A DNA stretch of 9,756 nt from contig CAZJQI010000084.1 of the NCBI GenBank assembly GCA_964548275.1, positions 1 through 9,756 of the forward strand, written 5' to 3'. A program made the translations under genes and the position numbers. The first letter of the stretch is position 1. Each line of letters begins with the position of its first letter. A model generated the notes under the pieces. The model was not told where the DNA came from. It did not search any database and saw nothing but the letters and a program-made list of their open reading frames with translations. Positions 1-7,735 of this stretch are shown here, in pieces. Source of the DNA: JAUVUV01 sp964548275. Lineage in GTDB: Bacteria; Gemmatimonadota; Glassbacteria; GWA2-58-10.

Positions 1-37
1 TTCTAGAGGGGAATTTTTTACGTCTAAGTTTTGCATT

Positions 38-124
38 AACAGTCCCCTCTATCAACTCCTCCCACCCACCACTGTCTTGTGCAAATCCAGGATTGGGGCT
101 GCTGGGAACAGTCCCCTCTATCAA
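38..124. repeat. 18-base direct repeat pair (38-55 and 107-124)
   Basis: The string AACAGTCCCCTCTATCAA occurs identically at 38-55 and 107-124, a period of 69 bases. The first copy can also pair its CCCCTCTA (44-51) with TAGAGGGG at 4-11. This looks like a duplicated repeat unit rather than coding sequence; the left edge of the array may lie outside the window. Confidence 0.7.
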
Positions 125-130
125 GAGGGG
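113..130. repeat. REP-like hairpin CCCCTCT-ATCA-AGAGGGG
   Basis: A perfect 7-base-pair stem (113-119 with 124-130) closes a 4-base loop. It would be transcribed at the end of the permease message, but it is not followed by a T-run on either strand, so it is not a canonical intrinsic terminator. It could protect or end the transcript 3' end in the manner of REP elements. Confidence 0.5.
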
Positions 131-226
131 ATACAGGGGTGTGTTAGAGTTTCAATATTGAATTCTCTCAGGGAGATTCACTAAACCTTCCAACGGAGAA
201 CAATTATCTCTTGATCAGGATTTTTT

Positions 227-248
227 CAAAGGTCTCCTTTGGATTTTT
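227..248 (+). terminator. weak plus-strand terminator-like hairpin
   Basis: CAAAGG (227-232), loop TCT, CCTTTG (236-241), then GATTTTT. The U-tract lies on the plus-strand transcript, so it would serve a gene entering from left of the window rather than the permease, whose RNA would have A-runs here. The stem is only 6 base pairs, so the call is tentative. Confidence 0.22.
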
Positions 249-266
249 CTATCTCGGATTGTCTTT

Positions 267-1181
267 TCAGCCGATCAGGTTAAAAACAACTCCCGCCGCG
301 AACGCTCCGGCAAGCGTGTAGATAAGGTAGACCGAGAGGAACCGCGTGCCATAACCCTCCCGGAATGCATAGAGCGCCGGGATCTTGGTTGCCGGCCCGG
401 AGATGAAAAAAGCCAGGATCGCTCCTTTGCTCAGCCCAAGTTCGTAAAGCGCCTGCATGATCGGAATGGAGGCTCCGCCGCACTGGTAAAACGGCACGCC
501 CAGGGCTATTGCCAGCAGAATCGAAAAGTAGCCTGATTGCCCAAAAAGCGAGCGCACATACTCGGGAGGAACCAGGGCCTTGATCGCCGCACTGAGCAAC
601 AGGCTGACACTGAATATTTTTACGATAAAAAGGCTCTGGCGCCGGATAGAAAACCAGAAGTTTCTCCTCTCCAGACTCCCGGTGTAGCGATTGGGGAGCT
701 CAGTCAGGGCTTTGGGAGGGGTCAGGGGCAGACGATCTCCAAGCTTCCTGTATATCAGTCCTCCTGCGAATCCCAGGCACAAAGCCGAAACCAGACGCGC
801 CAGGGCCATCTGCCACCCGAGAGCGCCATAGGTAAGAAGTAACAGGTTCGGGTCGAGGATGGGACAGGCGAAAAGAAAGGCCACCACAACCGGAGCCGGA
901 ATGCCGGAGAGGATAAACACTGCGGATATCGGCACGGCCAGGTAAACCGAAAAGGGTGCGATTGTCCCGGCCACTGCGGCGGCGAATATGTTGGCTGTGC
1001 CGTCGAAACGCAGAAAGCTGAGCCTGTGCAGCCTGGGAACCACCCGCTGAAGAAGGGCCACGATCAGGATACCGGCCGCCAGATAGGGATAAAGCTCTGA
1101 AAGAAACTCCCAGAAATTCTCCAGGATGCGGTAAGTATAGGTTCGCGGGAAAACTCTATCGAACTGTATCCAGAAGTCCAA
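267..1181 (-). CDS. integral membrane permease, PF03773 (DUF318/ArsP-like) family
   Basis: This is a 304-residue polytopic membrane protein with about eight hydrophobic segments and no signal peptide beyond the first segment. The family is built as two inverted halves and includes organoarsenical and metal efflux permeases. Both halves are visible: residues 72-84 (GTIAPFSVYLAVP) followed by ACPILDP at 105-111, and residues 228-240 (GVPFYQCGGASIP) followed by SGPATKIPA at 261-269. The canonical copies usually read PLCSCG; here the first half has no cysteine and the second has only Cys234, so the substrate may not be the usual metal or arsenical. The start is a TTG with GGGGAG 8 bases upstream; no ATG or GTG is suitably placed before it. 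It lies 38 bases after the DUF362 gene, so it is probably cotranscribed with it. Family assignment is fairly sure; substrate is unknown. Confidence 0.8.
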   Translation of the reverse strand: MDFWIQFDRVFPRTYTYRILENFWEFLSELYPYLAAGILIVALLQRVVPRLHRLSFLRFDGTANIFAAAVAGTIAPFSVYLAVPISAVFILSGIPAPVVVAFLFACPILDPNLLLLTYGALGWQMALARLVSALCLGFAGGLIYRKLGDRLPLTPPKALTELPNRYTGSLERRNFWFSIRRQSLFIVKIFSVSLLLSAAIKALVPPEYVRSLFGQSGYFSILLAIALGVPFYQCGGASIPIMQALYELGLSKGAILAFFISGPATKIPALYAFREGYGTRFLSVYLIYTLAGAFAAGVVFNLIG

Positions 1182-1189
1182 TCCTTTTT

Positions 1190-1195
1190 CTCCCC
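1190..1195 (-). promoter_or_regulatory. Shine-Dalgarno site deciding a TTG start
   Basis: On the minus strand GGGGAG sits 8 bases before TTG at 1181-1179. This supports TTG as the permease initiation codon, because the in-frame sequence upstream offers no ATG or GTG before the end of the preceding gene. Confidence 0.5.
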
Positions 1196-1219
1196 GGATA
1201 ACGGGGCTTGCTCCTGTTA

Positions 1220-3088
1220 TTAATTTCCCTTCAGGTATATGAGCAGGCCGATCAGATCGAAAATATCGACCCGGCCGTCCGCATTGAAATCGTATTCGGG
1301 GTCCCGGTCACTTTCGCTCAGTACTCCGAGCAGGCTGATCAGGTCCATGATATCCACCCTGTCGTCACCGTTGTAGTCTCCATTCATTCTCTCCGGCTCG
1401 GTCCGGGTGAGAAATTTTGCGCCGGCCAGGCGGTTACCGGCGTAATTCTTATCTGTCTCGGTTTCACAGACATTAAGGCTGAACTCGCTGATACCCTCCC
1501 GCTGGCCTGCCTTTACCAGAATGCGGTTAACCCCGGCCCGGACATCCACCTCCACCACATCGTTCGGCAGCGTATGCTTCCTGTAAGTACCGTCATACTT
1601 GTAAACCTGCACCCCGTTGAGCCAGACCGCCAGCTCCTGCGGCGAACCGACCCACATCTGGGCCATGCAGTTCCCGGGTACTGTGAGATAACTGAAAGCA
1701 TAGTGGATACAATCTGCAGAGTCGCCAAAAAACGCTGCCGGATCGATCACATCATCGTAGAAATAAATCGGCTCGCTCCAGCCGCTCTCTCCGGGCTGCG
1801 GGGCAGCCTCGGCCTCATTGCCCAGGTAATCGGCTTCCAGGTCGAGTCCCGGGAATCCGCCCTTGAGCAGCCAGACCCGGTTGCTCTGGCCGTAATAGCG
1901 ATAATCCGGGTTTACCAAACCGGATGGCGTGTATTTTCCGTCCTTGATAAACCTGGCTTTGCTTTCTTCAATCGTGTTCCCCACGACAGTTATTTTCTCC
2001 AGGTCATTCTGGCCCAGCCCGGTAAGGGCGGCCAGGCAGACATGCTCCACGTCATCGGGGTCAATGTCCATCAGGTGCGCGCACACTGCGTCCACGCTCA
2101 CCACGTCCAAGCCGGCCACGATCATGTTTCTGCGCTTGGGAATGCCCTGCCAGTAATTCTTTGCCTTCTCCCTGGCCACAATCGCGTCCACTACCACGAA
2201 ATCACTGCCCTGGGTGCGCACGATTTCGACCATATCTTTCTGAAGGCGGCCGGGCGTGTGGTTCAGCACGATACCGTTTCCGTTGTAGCCTGCATCTTTG
2301 GACCAGCCATAGACCATGCCGGGCAGGATTCCCACCCAGTTTTTCAAGCCCACGGTGATACAGGGGCTGTGCACCTTGAGCACAGGGGCGTTGATAATGA
2401 AATCCGCCTCGACCAGGGTGCGGGGCAGGAAAAATACGGTCTGGTCCTCCGAAATACGGGGCTCTGGCACTGCTACTCGAACAGTATCATCGTAGTTGAG
2501 ATCCACCCACTCGAGATTGAGGTCCGGGTAGTCCGGATCGATCTTAAGTGTTTCGATCATCTCGCGGTAACCGGAGACTTCGTAGCCGTCCTCGCTCAAA
2601 GACCAGCTCGGGGCATTGGGCGTGTCGGGCCGTGCCCAGCCGCCTGCGCCCTCGGCAACTACGATCTCGAATTCGGGATTAATCCTGTAAAGAAGCAGAA
2701 CCAGGGCCTTGACCACCTGCCAGTCAGTGTTCACGCCAAGGCCATTGCCAACCGGCTCTACCGGCTCGACAATATTGGGCTTGATCACGATCCTGCGGTC
2801 ATCCGGCTCGAGAAAGTTTTCCAGTCCGCCAGCGAGTTCCACAGCCTGTCTGACTATTTCTTCTATCTGCTCGTACTCGAGTGTATCAGTTACCGGGCGC
2901 GGGTCGCTCAAAGCTGGATTGTCACTGCGCAGGATGCTGACAGTACTCTCTTTCTCTGAATCGTAGCTCCACTGGGACAGCTCGCACCACTGGGTATAAT
3001 TTTCAGGTGCCTGCGACCAGAGGATAAAATCCGCTGTTACCAAAACCGCAGCAAATAGCGAAAATATGATCTTTTTACGTATTTTCAT
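1220..3088 (-). CDS. exported DUF362 protein with beta-sandwich and dockerin-like tail
   Basis: This 622-residue protein opens with a signal peptide (MKIRKK, then a hydrophobic run to about residue 24). Residues ~97-350 form a DUF362 domain (PF04015): IVIKPNIV at 100-107, TDWQVVKAL at 121-129, and EADFIINAPVLKVHS with GLKNWVGILPG at 227-257. The function of DUF362 is not established. Residues ~430-545 look like a galactose-binding-type beta-sandwich (LAVWLNGVQVYKYDG, then AGVNRILVKAG). The C-terminus has two calcium-binding dockerin type I-like loops: DYNGDDRVDIMD (571-582) and DFNADGRVDIFD (600-611). Dockerins normally bind cohesins; none is encoded here, and in non-clostridial bacteria such tails often appear without a cellulosome. 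The ATG start has only a weak upstream GAG. The permease gene follows 38 bases later, suggesting a two-gene operon. The domain calls are firm; the biological role is unknown. Confidence 0.85.
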   Translation of the reverse strand: MKIRKKIIFSLFAAVLVTADFILWSQAPENYTQWCELSQWSYDSEKESTVSILRSDNPALSDPRPVTDTLEYEQIEEIVRQAVELAGGLENFLEPDDRRIVIKPNIVEPVEPVGNGLGVNTDWQVVKALVLLLYRINPEFEIVVAEGAGGWARPDTPNAPSWSLSEDGYEVSGYREMIETLKIDPDYPDLNLEWVDLNYDDTVRVAVPEPRISEDQTVFFLPRTLVEADFIINAPVLKVHSPCITVGLKNWVGILPGMVYGWSKDAGYNGNGIVLNHTPGRLQKDMVEIVRTQGSDFVVVDAIVAREKAKNYWQGIPKRRNMIVAGLDVVSVDAVCAHLMDIDPDDVEHVCLAALTGLGQNDLEKITVVGNTIEESKARFIKDGKYTPSGLVNPDYRYYGQSNRVWLLKGGFPGLDLEADYLGNEAEAAPQPGESGWSEPIYFYDDVIDPAAFFGDSADCIHYAFSYLTVPGNCMAQMWVGSPQELAVWLNGVQVYKYDGTYRKHTLPNDVVEVDVRAGVNRILVKAGQREGISEFSLNVCETETDKNYAGNRLAGAKFLTRTEPERMNGDYNGDDRVDIMDLISLLGVLSESDRDPEYDFNADGRVDIFDLIGLLIYLKGN

Positions 3089-3200
3089 CTTTGATTTACT
3101 CGATATCCCGCATTGGAAAAAGCTTACAGCAAGAAATGCCTTACATTGATTTCCGACTAAACGTTACTGCTCTTTAGTAACAGTAACAAGAGAATTATTA
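3089..3200. other. spacer upstream of the DUF362 gene
   Basis: This AT-rich stretch separates the PfkB remnant from the DUF362 start. GTTACT (3163-3168) and AGTAAC (3176-3181) form a small stem-loop just past the remnant's stop codon, perhaps the residue of the kinase gene's own terminator; the tail is GTTTAG, not a clear U-run. I saw no convincing promoter for the DUF362 gene, although one must be here unless the gene is read from the large gene upstream. Confidence 0.35.
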
Positions 3201-3416
3201 TTACCATCCAAGCCTTTTAAAGACATCACCTGTGGCTTTGCTAAAAGGACCTTTCCTTTCTATAGAAAAAGTTGCAGTCATCGCAGCGAACTCTCCCTTT
3301 CTTATAGGTTCATCAAACAATTCCAAAGCCTTGACAAATCCGGCCAGGTAGGAATCCCCTGCCCCGGTAGGGTCAACTAATTCCAGCGGGGGAAATGATC
3401 CTATCTTATGGGAAAT
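3201..3416 (-). pseudogene. C-terminal remnant of a PfkB-family sugar kinase
   Basis: Reading the minus strand in the same frame as the large gene, straight after its TGA stop, gives 71 codons ending in TAA at 3203-3201. The peptide starts ISHKIGSFPPLELV and continues with DPTGAGDSYLAGF. DPTGAGD (3374-3354) is the PfkB/ribokinase signature 2, containing the anion-hole glycines and the catalytic Asp. EFAAMTATFSIERKGPF farther on matches the C-terminal helix region of one PfkB subgroup. A full kinase has about 300 residues; everything before the signature is missing, and there is no start codon or ribosome site before the motif. The fragment looks AT-richer than the flanking genes. It is read here as a decayed or truncated gene. 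Translation by readthrough of the TGA is possible in principle but unsupported. Confidence 0.82.
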
Positions 3417-6400
3417 TCACCTGATAGTGATCACAGCCCGGCTTCTTTCGCCACTCATCACCTCTGTGATTTCCAGATACCAGTCACCTGCCGGATCATT
3501 CAGCGCTGTGCGGAAACTCGTATTTCCGGAACCGTTCAGAATGTCACGATTTCCACCATAAATCCTTACCTGTCGGCCAGCCGGGCCGGTAACCACCACT
3601 TTTGCCACTGAGCGCAGGTCAGGCACTCCGGAAATGCGGAAATCAACTTTCACCTCCTGTCCCAGAGCGGCTTGTGAGGGAGCCTGAATATCCATTCCGG
3701 TGATCCTGTCACTGATAAAAGCAAACAGTTTCGGCACTCCCGGCTCGATCTCGGTCTGGAAAACAGCACCTGAGCCTAAGTAACGTTTATCCCGCACGTC
3801 GTAGATCGCGAAACTTTTATCCAGAGTGATACGAATCTTCTCACTCTGCGGCTTGTTCATGTCCGGCACCAGCCCCAGCAGCTTTGTGGATCCGTTGTCA
3901 AACAAATAGCGGTCACAATCTGTTACCGGTTTGTCGGCCAGAGAGCTCAGCCGTACTTTGGGCTCGATTCCCGCCGCATAGAGGACTTGTTTCATTTTCT
4001 CAAGAGCGGGCCCACTTCTCCCCTCCCGCTTGTCCCTGCCATAACTGTCCAGAAAGTAGTTGAGCAGCCAGGCCTGGCCCTGGCTGAAACGGTTATGGAC
4101 AAGGATCGGCCTCTTCTGTTCTGTGAGCAATGCCTCGGCTGCTTTCAGTTTGAGGCCAGGCTCGCCCTGCATGGTAATGATCTTTCCGCGGTCTGCAAGA
4201 GGGGCCTGGACCCCGAACAGCTCCTCAAGCGCCTTGCTCTTGCGGAATTTGCAATGCTCGTCCATCACCCCCGGTAGGGCGTCCGCTATAACGGTTCCTC
4301 CACCCTGGACAAACTCGCGGATGGCCTGGATTTCTTCATCACTTAAAGCCACGCTCATTGGCAGGATAAATGTCCTGTATCCTTTGGAGATCAACTCTCC
4401 TTTCTCCACAGCGCTGTAAGCCATGAAATCGAACTGGAGCCCGGCGTCCCTGAGTATCTTAAGCCAGCCGTCCAGATTGTCGTTAAACCTGTCAAAGGTG
4501 GGGCTGGTGCGGTATGTAACCCGCTCCTCGATATGCCCGTCGACTATCCAGGCCCCGTGAATGCTGGGATAGGAATAGTGAATGGCGATTCCATGATTGT
4601 CAGGGAAAGCCAGACCCACGAGTTTGCCGATCCCCTCACCCCGCATCTCCTGGAAACCGGCTTCCATGTCTCTGGCACTCTGGTTCAATGTTAGGTCCGG
4701 ATCGAGAGTACAATACTGCCAGAAAACATAGAGTCCGCCGTTACTGCCTTTGAAAAGATTATTGTAAAAGTTGTAGAAGACATTCTTGCCCATGACCCCA
4801 TAACCCGCACCGCCGGAGATCTTGATTTCCGGGTTCATACTCCGGTGGATCTCATACTGATAAGCATTCAGGTGTTTTGTGTAAAGATTCAGCTGGCTGT
4901 AATCGCAGCCGTTGTGGGAAGCTGATTCCTGGGTTCCCGAATTGAGCACGATGGCCTGAGGATCGAGTTTCTGCAGTTCCTCGAGAATCATCTTGTAGCT
5001 GTTGGCATAGGTTCTTTCCATGAAAGTGCGGTGGTCTGCCCAGGAGGAGAAATTGCCGCGCGCCTGAGCCTCGTAGGTATCATCCGGTACCACATCCTCC
5101 CAGCGGGTGAAACTTGTACCCCACTGGCTGTTCAAGGCATCGAGTGTGCCGTATTCCCCTTCAAGCCACTTGCGCATCTCTCGCATGCAGTGCTCGGAGA
5201 AACAGATATCCACTGCATCCCCGTAACAGGTAAGCGACGGCTCCTCATAGACATAGTAAGACAACGGCGAAAAGGGAACCCAGGGTGAGGCAAGTTCCTT
5301 AAGCTCCTTTCTGATAAGCTCCCGGTAGGCCGGGTCGTTCAGGCAGTATTTCCTGGCCAGCACTTTCTTGTCCCGGGTTTCCAGATACTTCTTTTTCATT
5401 TCCTCGTAGTATGTGCGGTCCGGGTTATCGTCCGGCGATTCCTGCCCGCTGACCCGGGTCTGGGCTTGCACCATGTAATTGGCATGCTTGCAGTGATCCA
5501 GCGGGTAAGAGGAGAGGGTGGTCACCCAGAGCCGCTGCATCTGGCGGTCGATTGTGGGCCAGATTCCCGGCATCGGGTTGGGGCCGAACAGATACATCAC
5601 GATGTCGAAATCGTCCCACACCCTGGGCTGAAGCACGAAAACCTCGGCAATCCGGCGGTCCTGGAGTAGATCGCCTGCCTGCACCTGGCAATCGATTTTC
5701 GCCAGATGGCTCAGTACGCCGGCAGTGCTGAAACTGAAAGATTTTTCAGTACTGCCTTTCACAGGAGTTTCGAAAAATTGTTCCTCTATCAAACGCTCGT
5801 AGTTGTCATAAAGGCTTACTTTTACCTTGCAATCGAGATTCTTATTGGCGCTGAGTACTATGGTTCCGGATATATTCTCACCCAGCCGGACACGGTCAGC
5901 TTCCGGTGTTATCGATTGGATACTGACCCTGGGCGCCTCATCCACGATAAGCGTGGCCCAGTCCAGGGAACCATCCCCGGCAACCAGCCTGAGGTCGACA
6001 AAGTGTCGGCCGGCGGCCAGGGGACGCGGAAGATCCAGGGCCACAGCTTTTTTTCCTTCCCCTAGCTTGAGCTTCGTTTCTTTTTCTATGTTCCCGAAAC
6101 TGTCCATTACTCTGGCCACCAGTTCACTACCGGATGAAAGCCCATTAAGACGCACTTTAACCCTGCCCCCGGAGCGTTCCATTTTCCCGATTGCGGCCTG
6201 GGGCTCCCGGCCTGCGGCCCATACAACAGAGCGGGCCACCAGTGACCACATATACTCGTGATAGGGATAATGGAGCCCTGTATCCCATAGATCTGGTACC
6301 TCCGGTATCATCCCGCGCTGGCTGTAGCCGAAAGCTACCACCCTTCCCTTTCCAAGGGTGCGCACAGCCAATACCGGAGTGCCGGCCTTGGTTTCCATGA

Positions 6401-7550
6401 GCACCTTACCCGTGGGCTTTGAGGCCAGCACTGTCAGGTGTCCCTGAGGAAAAGCCCCAAGCGGAACTCCCCGTGTGATATAATGCTCCCCGGTAACGTG
6501 CCAGGGACTTTTATCCACATTGGATGAGTCCAACTCTACAGGGTCCTCCGGCCAGATACGCACATACTCTTTTATCTCGGTCAGCGGGGAGATATCCCAA
6601 AGGCCGCCGCCGTCCTGGACCTGGCTGAGAGGATAAAAAAGCACCAGTCCTGCTCCCTCCTCGACTCTTTTGCGCACGTTTTCCCGCACCACCTCAGGGT
6701 AACTCTCCCAAGGCCTGAGCGCGGGCCAGAGGATCACGTCATAGTGGGGGCCACTGAGCAGGTCGTCGGCGATATAGGTGTGGATCAGAGAGGAACCTCC
6801 CCTGCGCTGCGAATAGAAATCCCCGAACCCGTACATGTTCATCGGGTCGCTTATGCCCATGGTGGTGGACTTGAAATTCAACTCCAGGCGCTGGGCCAGC
6901 TCGATAATCGCCCTCCCATCGATTACACCACTGAGCGCATAGGCTTTTATCGGTCCTCCCACAAAGGGACGCGCCCAGGGAACGTGGGGCGTCTCAATTT
7001 TCATTGTATAATCCACATCAAAGCGTCCACGTTCTTCAATCACGGGATGAAACCTGTCCAGGGCAAAGTAGTCCATATAAAAAGTACCGCTGTGCTTTGA
7101 GGCCAGCTTGATAGAACGCATTCTTTGCAGATCGAGGATTACCGGACGGGAAAGCTTCAGCTGAAGGTGATTGGCCCCGGTACGCAAACCGAAAGTCTTG
7201 CTGAATAAATTACCGGACGAATCGGCCAGGACAAACTCCAGCTCACCGGGCTGCATGCTCCAGACAAAGAGCAAAAGAGCCCCACTCCAGCGCCAGTCCA
7301 CCGGAATCCGGGTAAATTCTATTTCTCCTCCTTTTTCGGGAAATACAACCTCAAGAGAATTACCACGCCAGGTGGGAAAGCGAGTTGAGCTAGATACGCT
7401 GACCCCCTCAGAGGCCTCGACCGCAGAAACCTGGGCCTCATCCTCGAAAGAGGCGAAAACATTCATTCGGCCTTGAGCAGTAAGACTGTTAAAACTGAAA
7501 AGAGTGAGGGTTAAAATCCAAAGCGAGAGACTTTTGTAATGGTTACTCAT
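3417..7550 (-). CDS. large secreted GH42-like multidomain protein
   Basis: This 1377-residue protein has a signal peptide ending near residue 25 (SLTAQG). Residues ~30-165 look like a galactose-binding/CBM-type sandwich (FASFEDEAQ to TFYMDYFALD). Residues ~200-445 resemble a glutamine-amidotransferase-like alpha/beta domain (HYDVILWPALRPWE, EEGAGLVLFYP, GKGRVVAFGYS). Residues ~450-645 are two Ig-like beta domains. Residues ~647-985 match a GH42-type barrel: YYVYEEPS at 765-772, CFSEHC at 783-788, EYGTLDALNSQWGTSF at 799-814. Residues ~1020-1190 resemble the GH42 trimerisation domain (AIREFVQGGGTVIAD), and two more beta domains follow to the end. Glu770 fits the GH42 acid/base position, but by eye no Glu occupies the nucleophile position near 909-918. 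The start is ATG with GGAGG 6 bases upstream (7561-7557). It probably acts outside the cytoplasm on glycans; the substrate cannot be told. The stop abuts a PfkB remnant in frame. Confidence 0.82.
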   Translation of the reverse strand: MSNHYKSLSLWILTLTLFSFNSLTAQGRMNVFASFEDEAQVSAVEASEGVSVSSSTRFPTWRGNSLEVVFPEKGGEIEFTRIPVDWRWSGALLLFVWSMQPGELEFVLADSSGNLFSKTFGLRTGANHLQLKLSRPVILDLQRMRSIKLASKHSGTFYMDYFALDRFHPVIEERGRFDVDYTMKIETPHVPWARPFVGGPIKAYALSGVIDGRAIIELAQRLELNFKSTTMGISDPMNMYGFGDFYSQRRGGSSLIHTYIADDLLSGPHYDVILWPALRPWESYPEVVRENVRKRVEEGAGLVLFYPLSQVQDGGGLWDISPLTEIKEYVRIWPEDPVELDSSNVDKSPWHVTGEHYITRGVPLGAFPQGHLTVLASKPTGKVLMETKAGTPVLAVRTLGKGRVVAFGYSQRGMIPEVPDLWDTGLHYPYHEYMWSLVARSVVWAAGREPQAAIGKMERSGGRVKVRLNGLSSGSELVARVMDSFGNIEKETKLKLGEGKKAVALDLPRPLAAGRHFVDLRLVAGDGSLDWATLIVDEAPRVSIQSITPEADRVRLGENISGTIVLSANKNLDCKVKVSLYDNYERLIEEQFFETPVKGSTEKSFSFSTAGVLSHLAKIDCQVQAGDLLQDRRIAEVFVLQPRVWDDFDIVMYLFGPNPMPGIWPTIDRQMQRLWVTTLSSYPLDHCKHANYMVQAQTRVSGQESPDDNPDRTYYEEMKKKYLETRDKKVLARKYCLNDPAYRELIRKELKELASPWVPFSPLSYYVYEEPSLTCYGDAVDICFSEHCMREMRKWLEGEYGTLDALNSQWGTSFTRWEDVVPDDTYEAQARGNFSSWADHRTFMERTYANSYKMILEELQKLDPQAIVLNSGTQESASHNGCDYSQLNLYTKHLNAYQYEIHRSMNPEIKISGGAGYGVMGKNVFYNFYNNLFKGSNGGLYVFWQYCTLDPDLTLNQSARDMEAGFQEMRGEGIGKLVGLAFPDNHGIAIHYSYPSIHGAWIVDGHIEERVTYRTSPTFDRFNDNLDGWLKILRDAGLQFDFMAYSAVEKGELISKGYRTFILPMSVALSDEEIQAIREFVQGGGTVIADALPGVMDEHCKFRKSKALEELFGVQAPLADRGKIITMQGEPGLKLKAAEALLTEQKRPILVHNRFSQGQAWLLNYFLDSYGRDKREGRSGPALEKMKQVLYAAGIEPKVRLSSLADKPVTDCDRYLFDNGSTKLLGLVPDMNKPQSEKIRITLDKSFAIYDVRDKRYLGSGAVFQTEIEPGVPKLFAFISDRITGMDIQAPSQAALGQEVKVDFRISGVPDLRSVAKVVVTGPAGRQVRIYGGNRDILNGSGNTSFRTALNDPAGDWYLEITEVMSGERSRAVITIR

Positions 7551-7735
7551 CCTGTTCCTCCAGGGTGAAGTTTATGGGTTCTGAGGTTGAATAAGTTGGT
7601 AAAAGTTAATTCCTGCAGGTTGTCAGCAAACATGGTAATCCAATTCTATAAAATAAAGTTTCACTTTCGGCAAGCGGCAATTTAACGGGCGACTGTGCAT
7701 TCTCCTCTGCCAGCCGATACTATAGCCCTGCCGAA
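7551..7735. other. 185-base spacer, leader of the large gene
   Basis: No gene is seen. The spacer contains the strong GGAGG ribosome site of the large gene (7561-7557) and a promoter candidate at 7645-7673. No clear intrinsic terminator follows the small upstream gene, so readthrough from it into the large gene is possible. Confidence 0.4.
7645..7673 (-). promoter_or_regulatory. candidate sigma70-type promoter for the large gene
   Basis: On the minus strand TTGCCG (7673-7668) and TATAGA (7650-7645) are separated by exactly 17 bases, each matching the consensus at 4 of 6 positions. Initiation just downstream would give a leader of roughly 90 bases. This is a by-eye match, and some FCB bacteria use different promoter consensus sequences. 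Confidence 0.3.

Larger units (their letters stand above)
1..266. other. gene-free region with REP-like repeats
   Basis: I see no credible coding sequence here. The stretch lies downstream of the minus-strand permease gene. It holds several copies of the octamer CCCCTCTA or its complement (4-11 inverted, 44-51, 113-120, and a further arm at 124-130), followed by a GGGGATACAGGGGTGTGT string near 127-144. Short G-run/C-run palindromes of this kind recur between genes in many bacterial genomes as REP-type repeats. No U-tract terminator for the permease transcript is visible on the minus strand. Confidence 0.55.

Noticed and set aside
38..124. Possible CRISPR array from the 18-base direct repeat
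   Set aside because: There are only two copies, the repeat is shorter than CRISPR repeats, the 51-base gap is larger than usual spacers, and no cas gene is nearby.
537..842. 101-codon plus-strand open frame opposite the permease
   Set aside because: It is antisense to clear transmembrane segments and family motifs; the translation is low-complexity and unlike known proteins.
1208..2959. 583-codon plus-strand open frame opposite the DUF362 gene
   Set aside because: Its translation has no recognisable domain and a composition typical of antisense reading of a GC-biased gene, whereas the minus-strand frame has clear DUF362 and dockerin motifs.
5425..6261. Open frames in other frames within the large gene
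   Set aside because: They overlap the Ig-like and barrel regions of the 1377-residue protein and lack recognisable domains.
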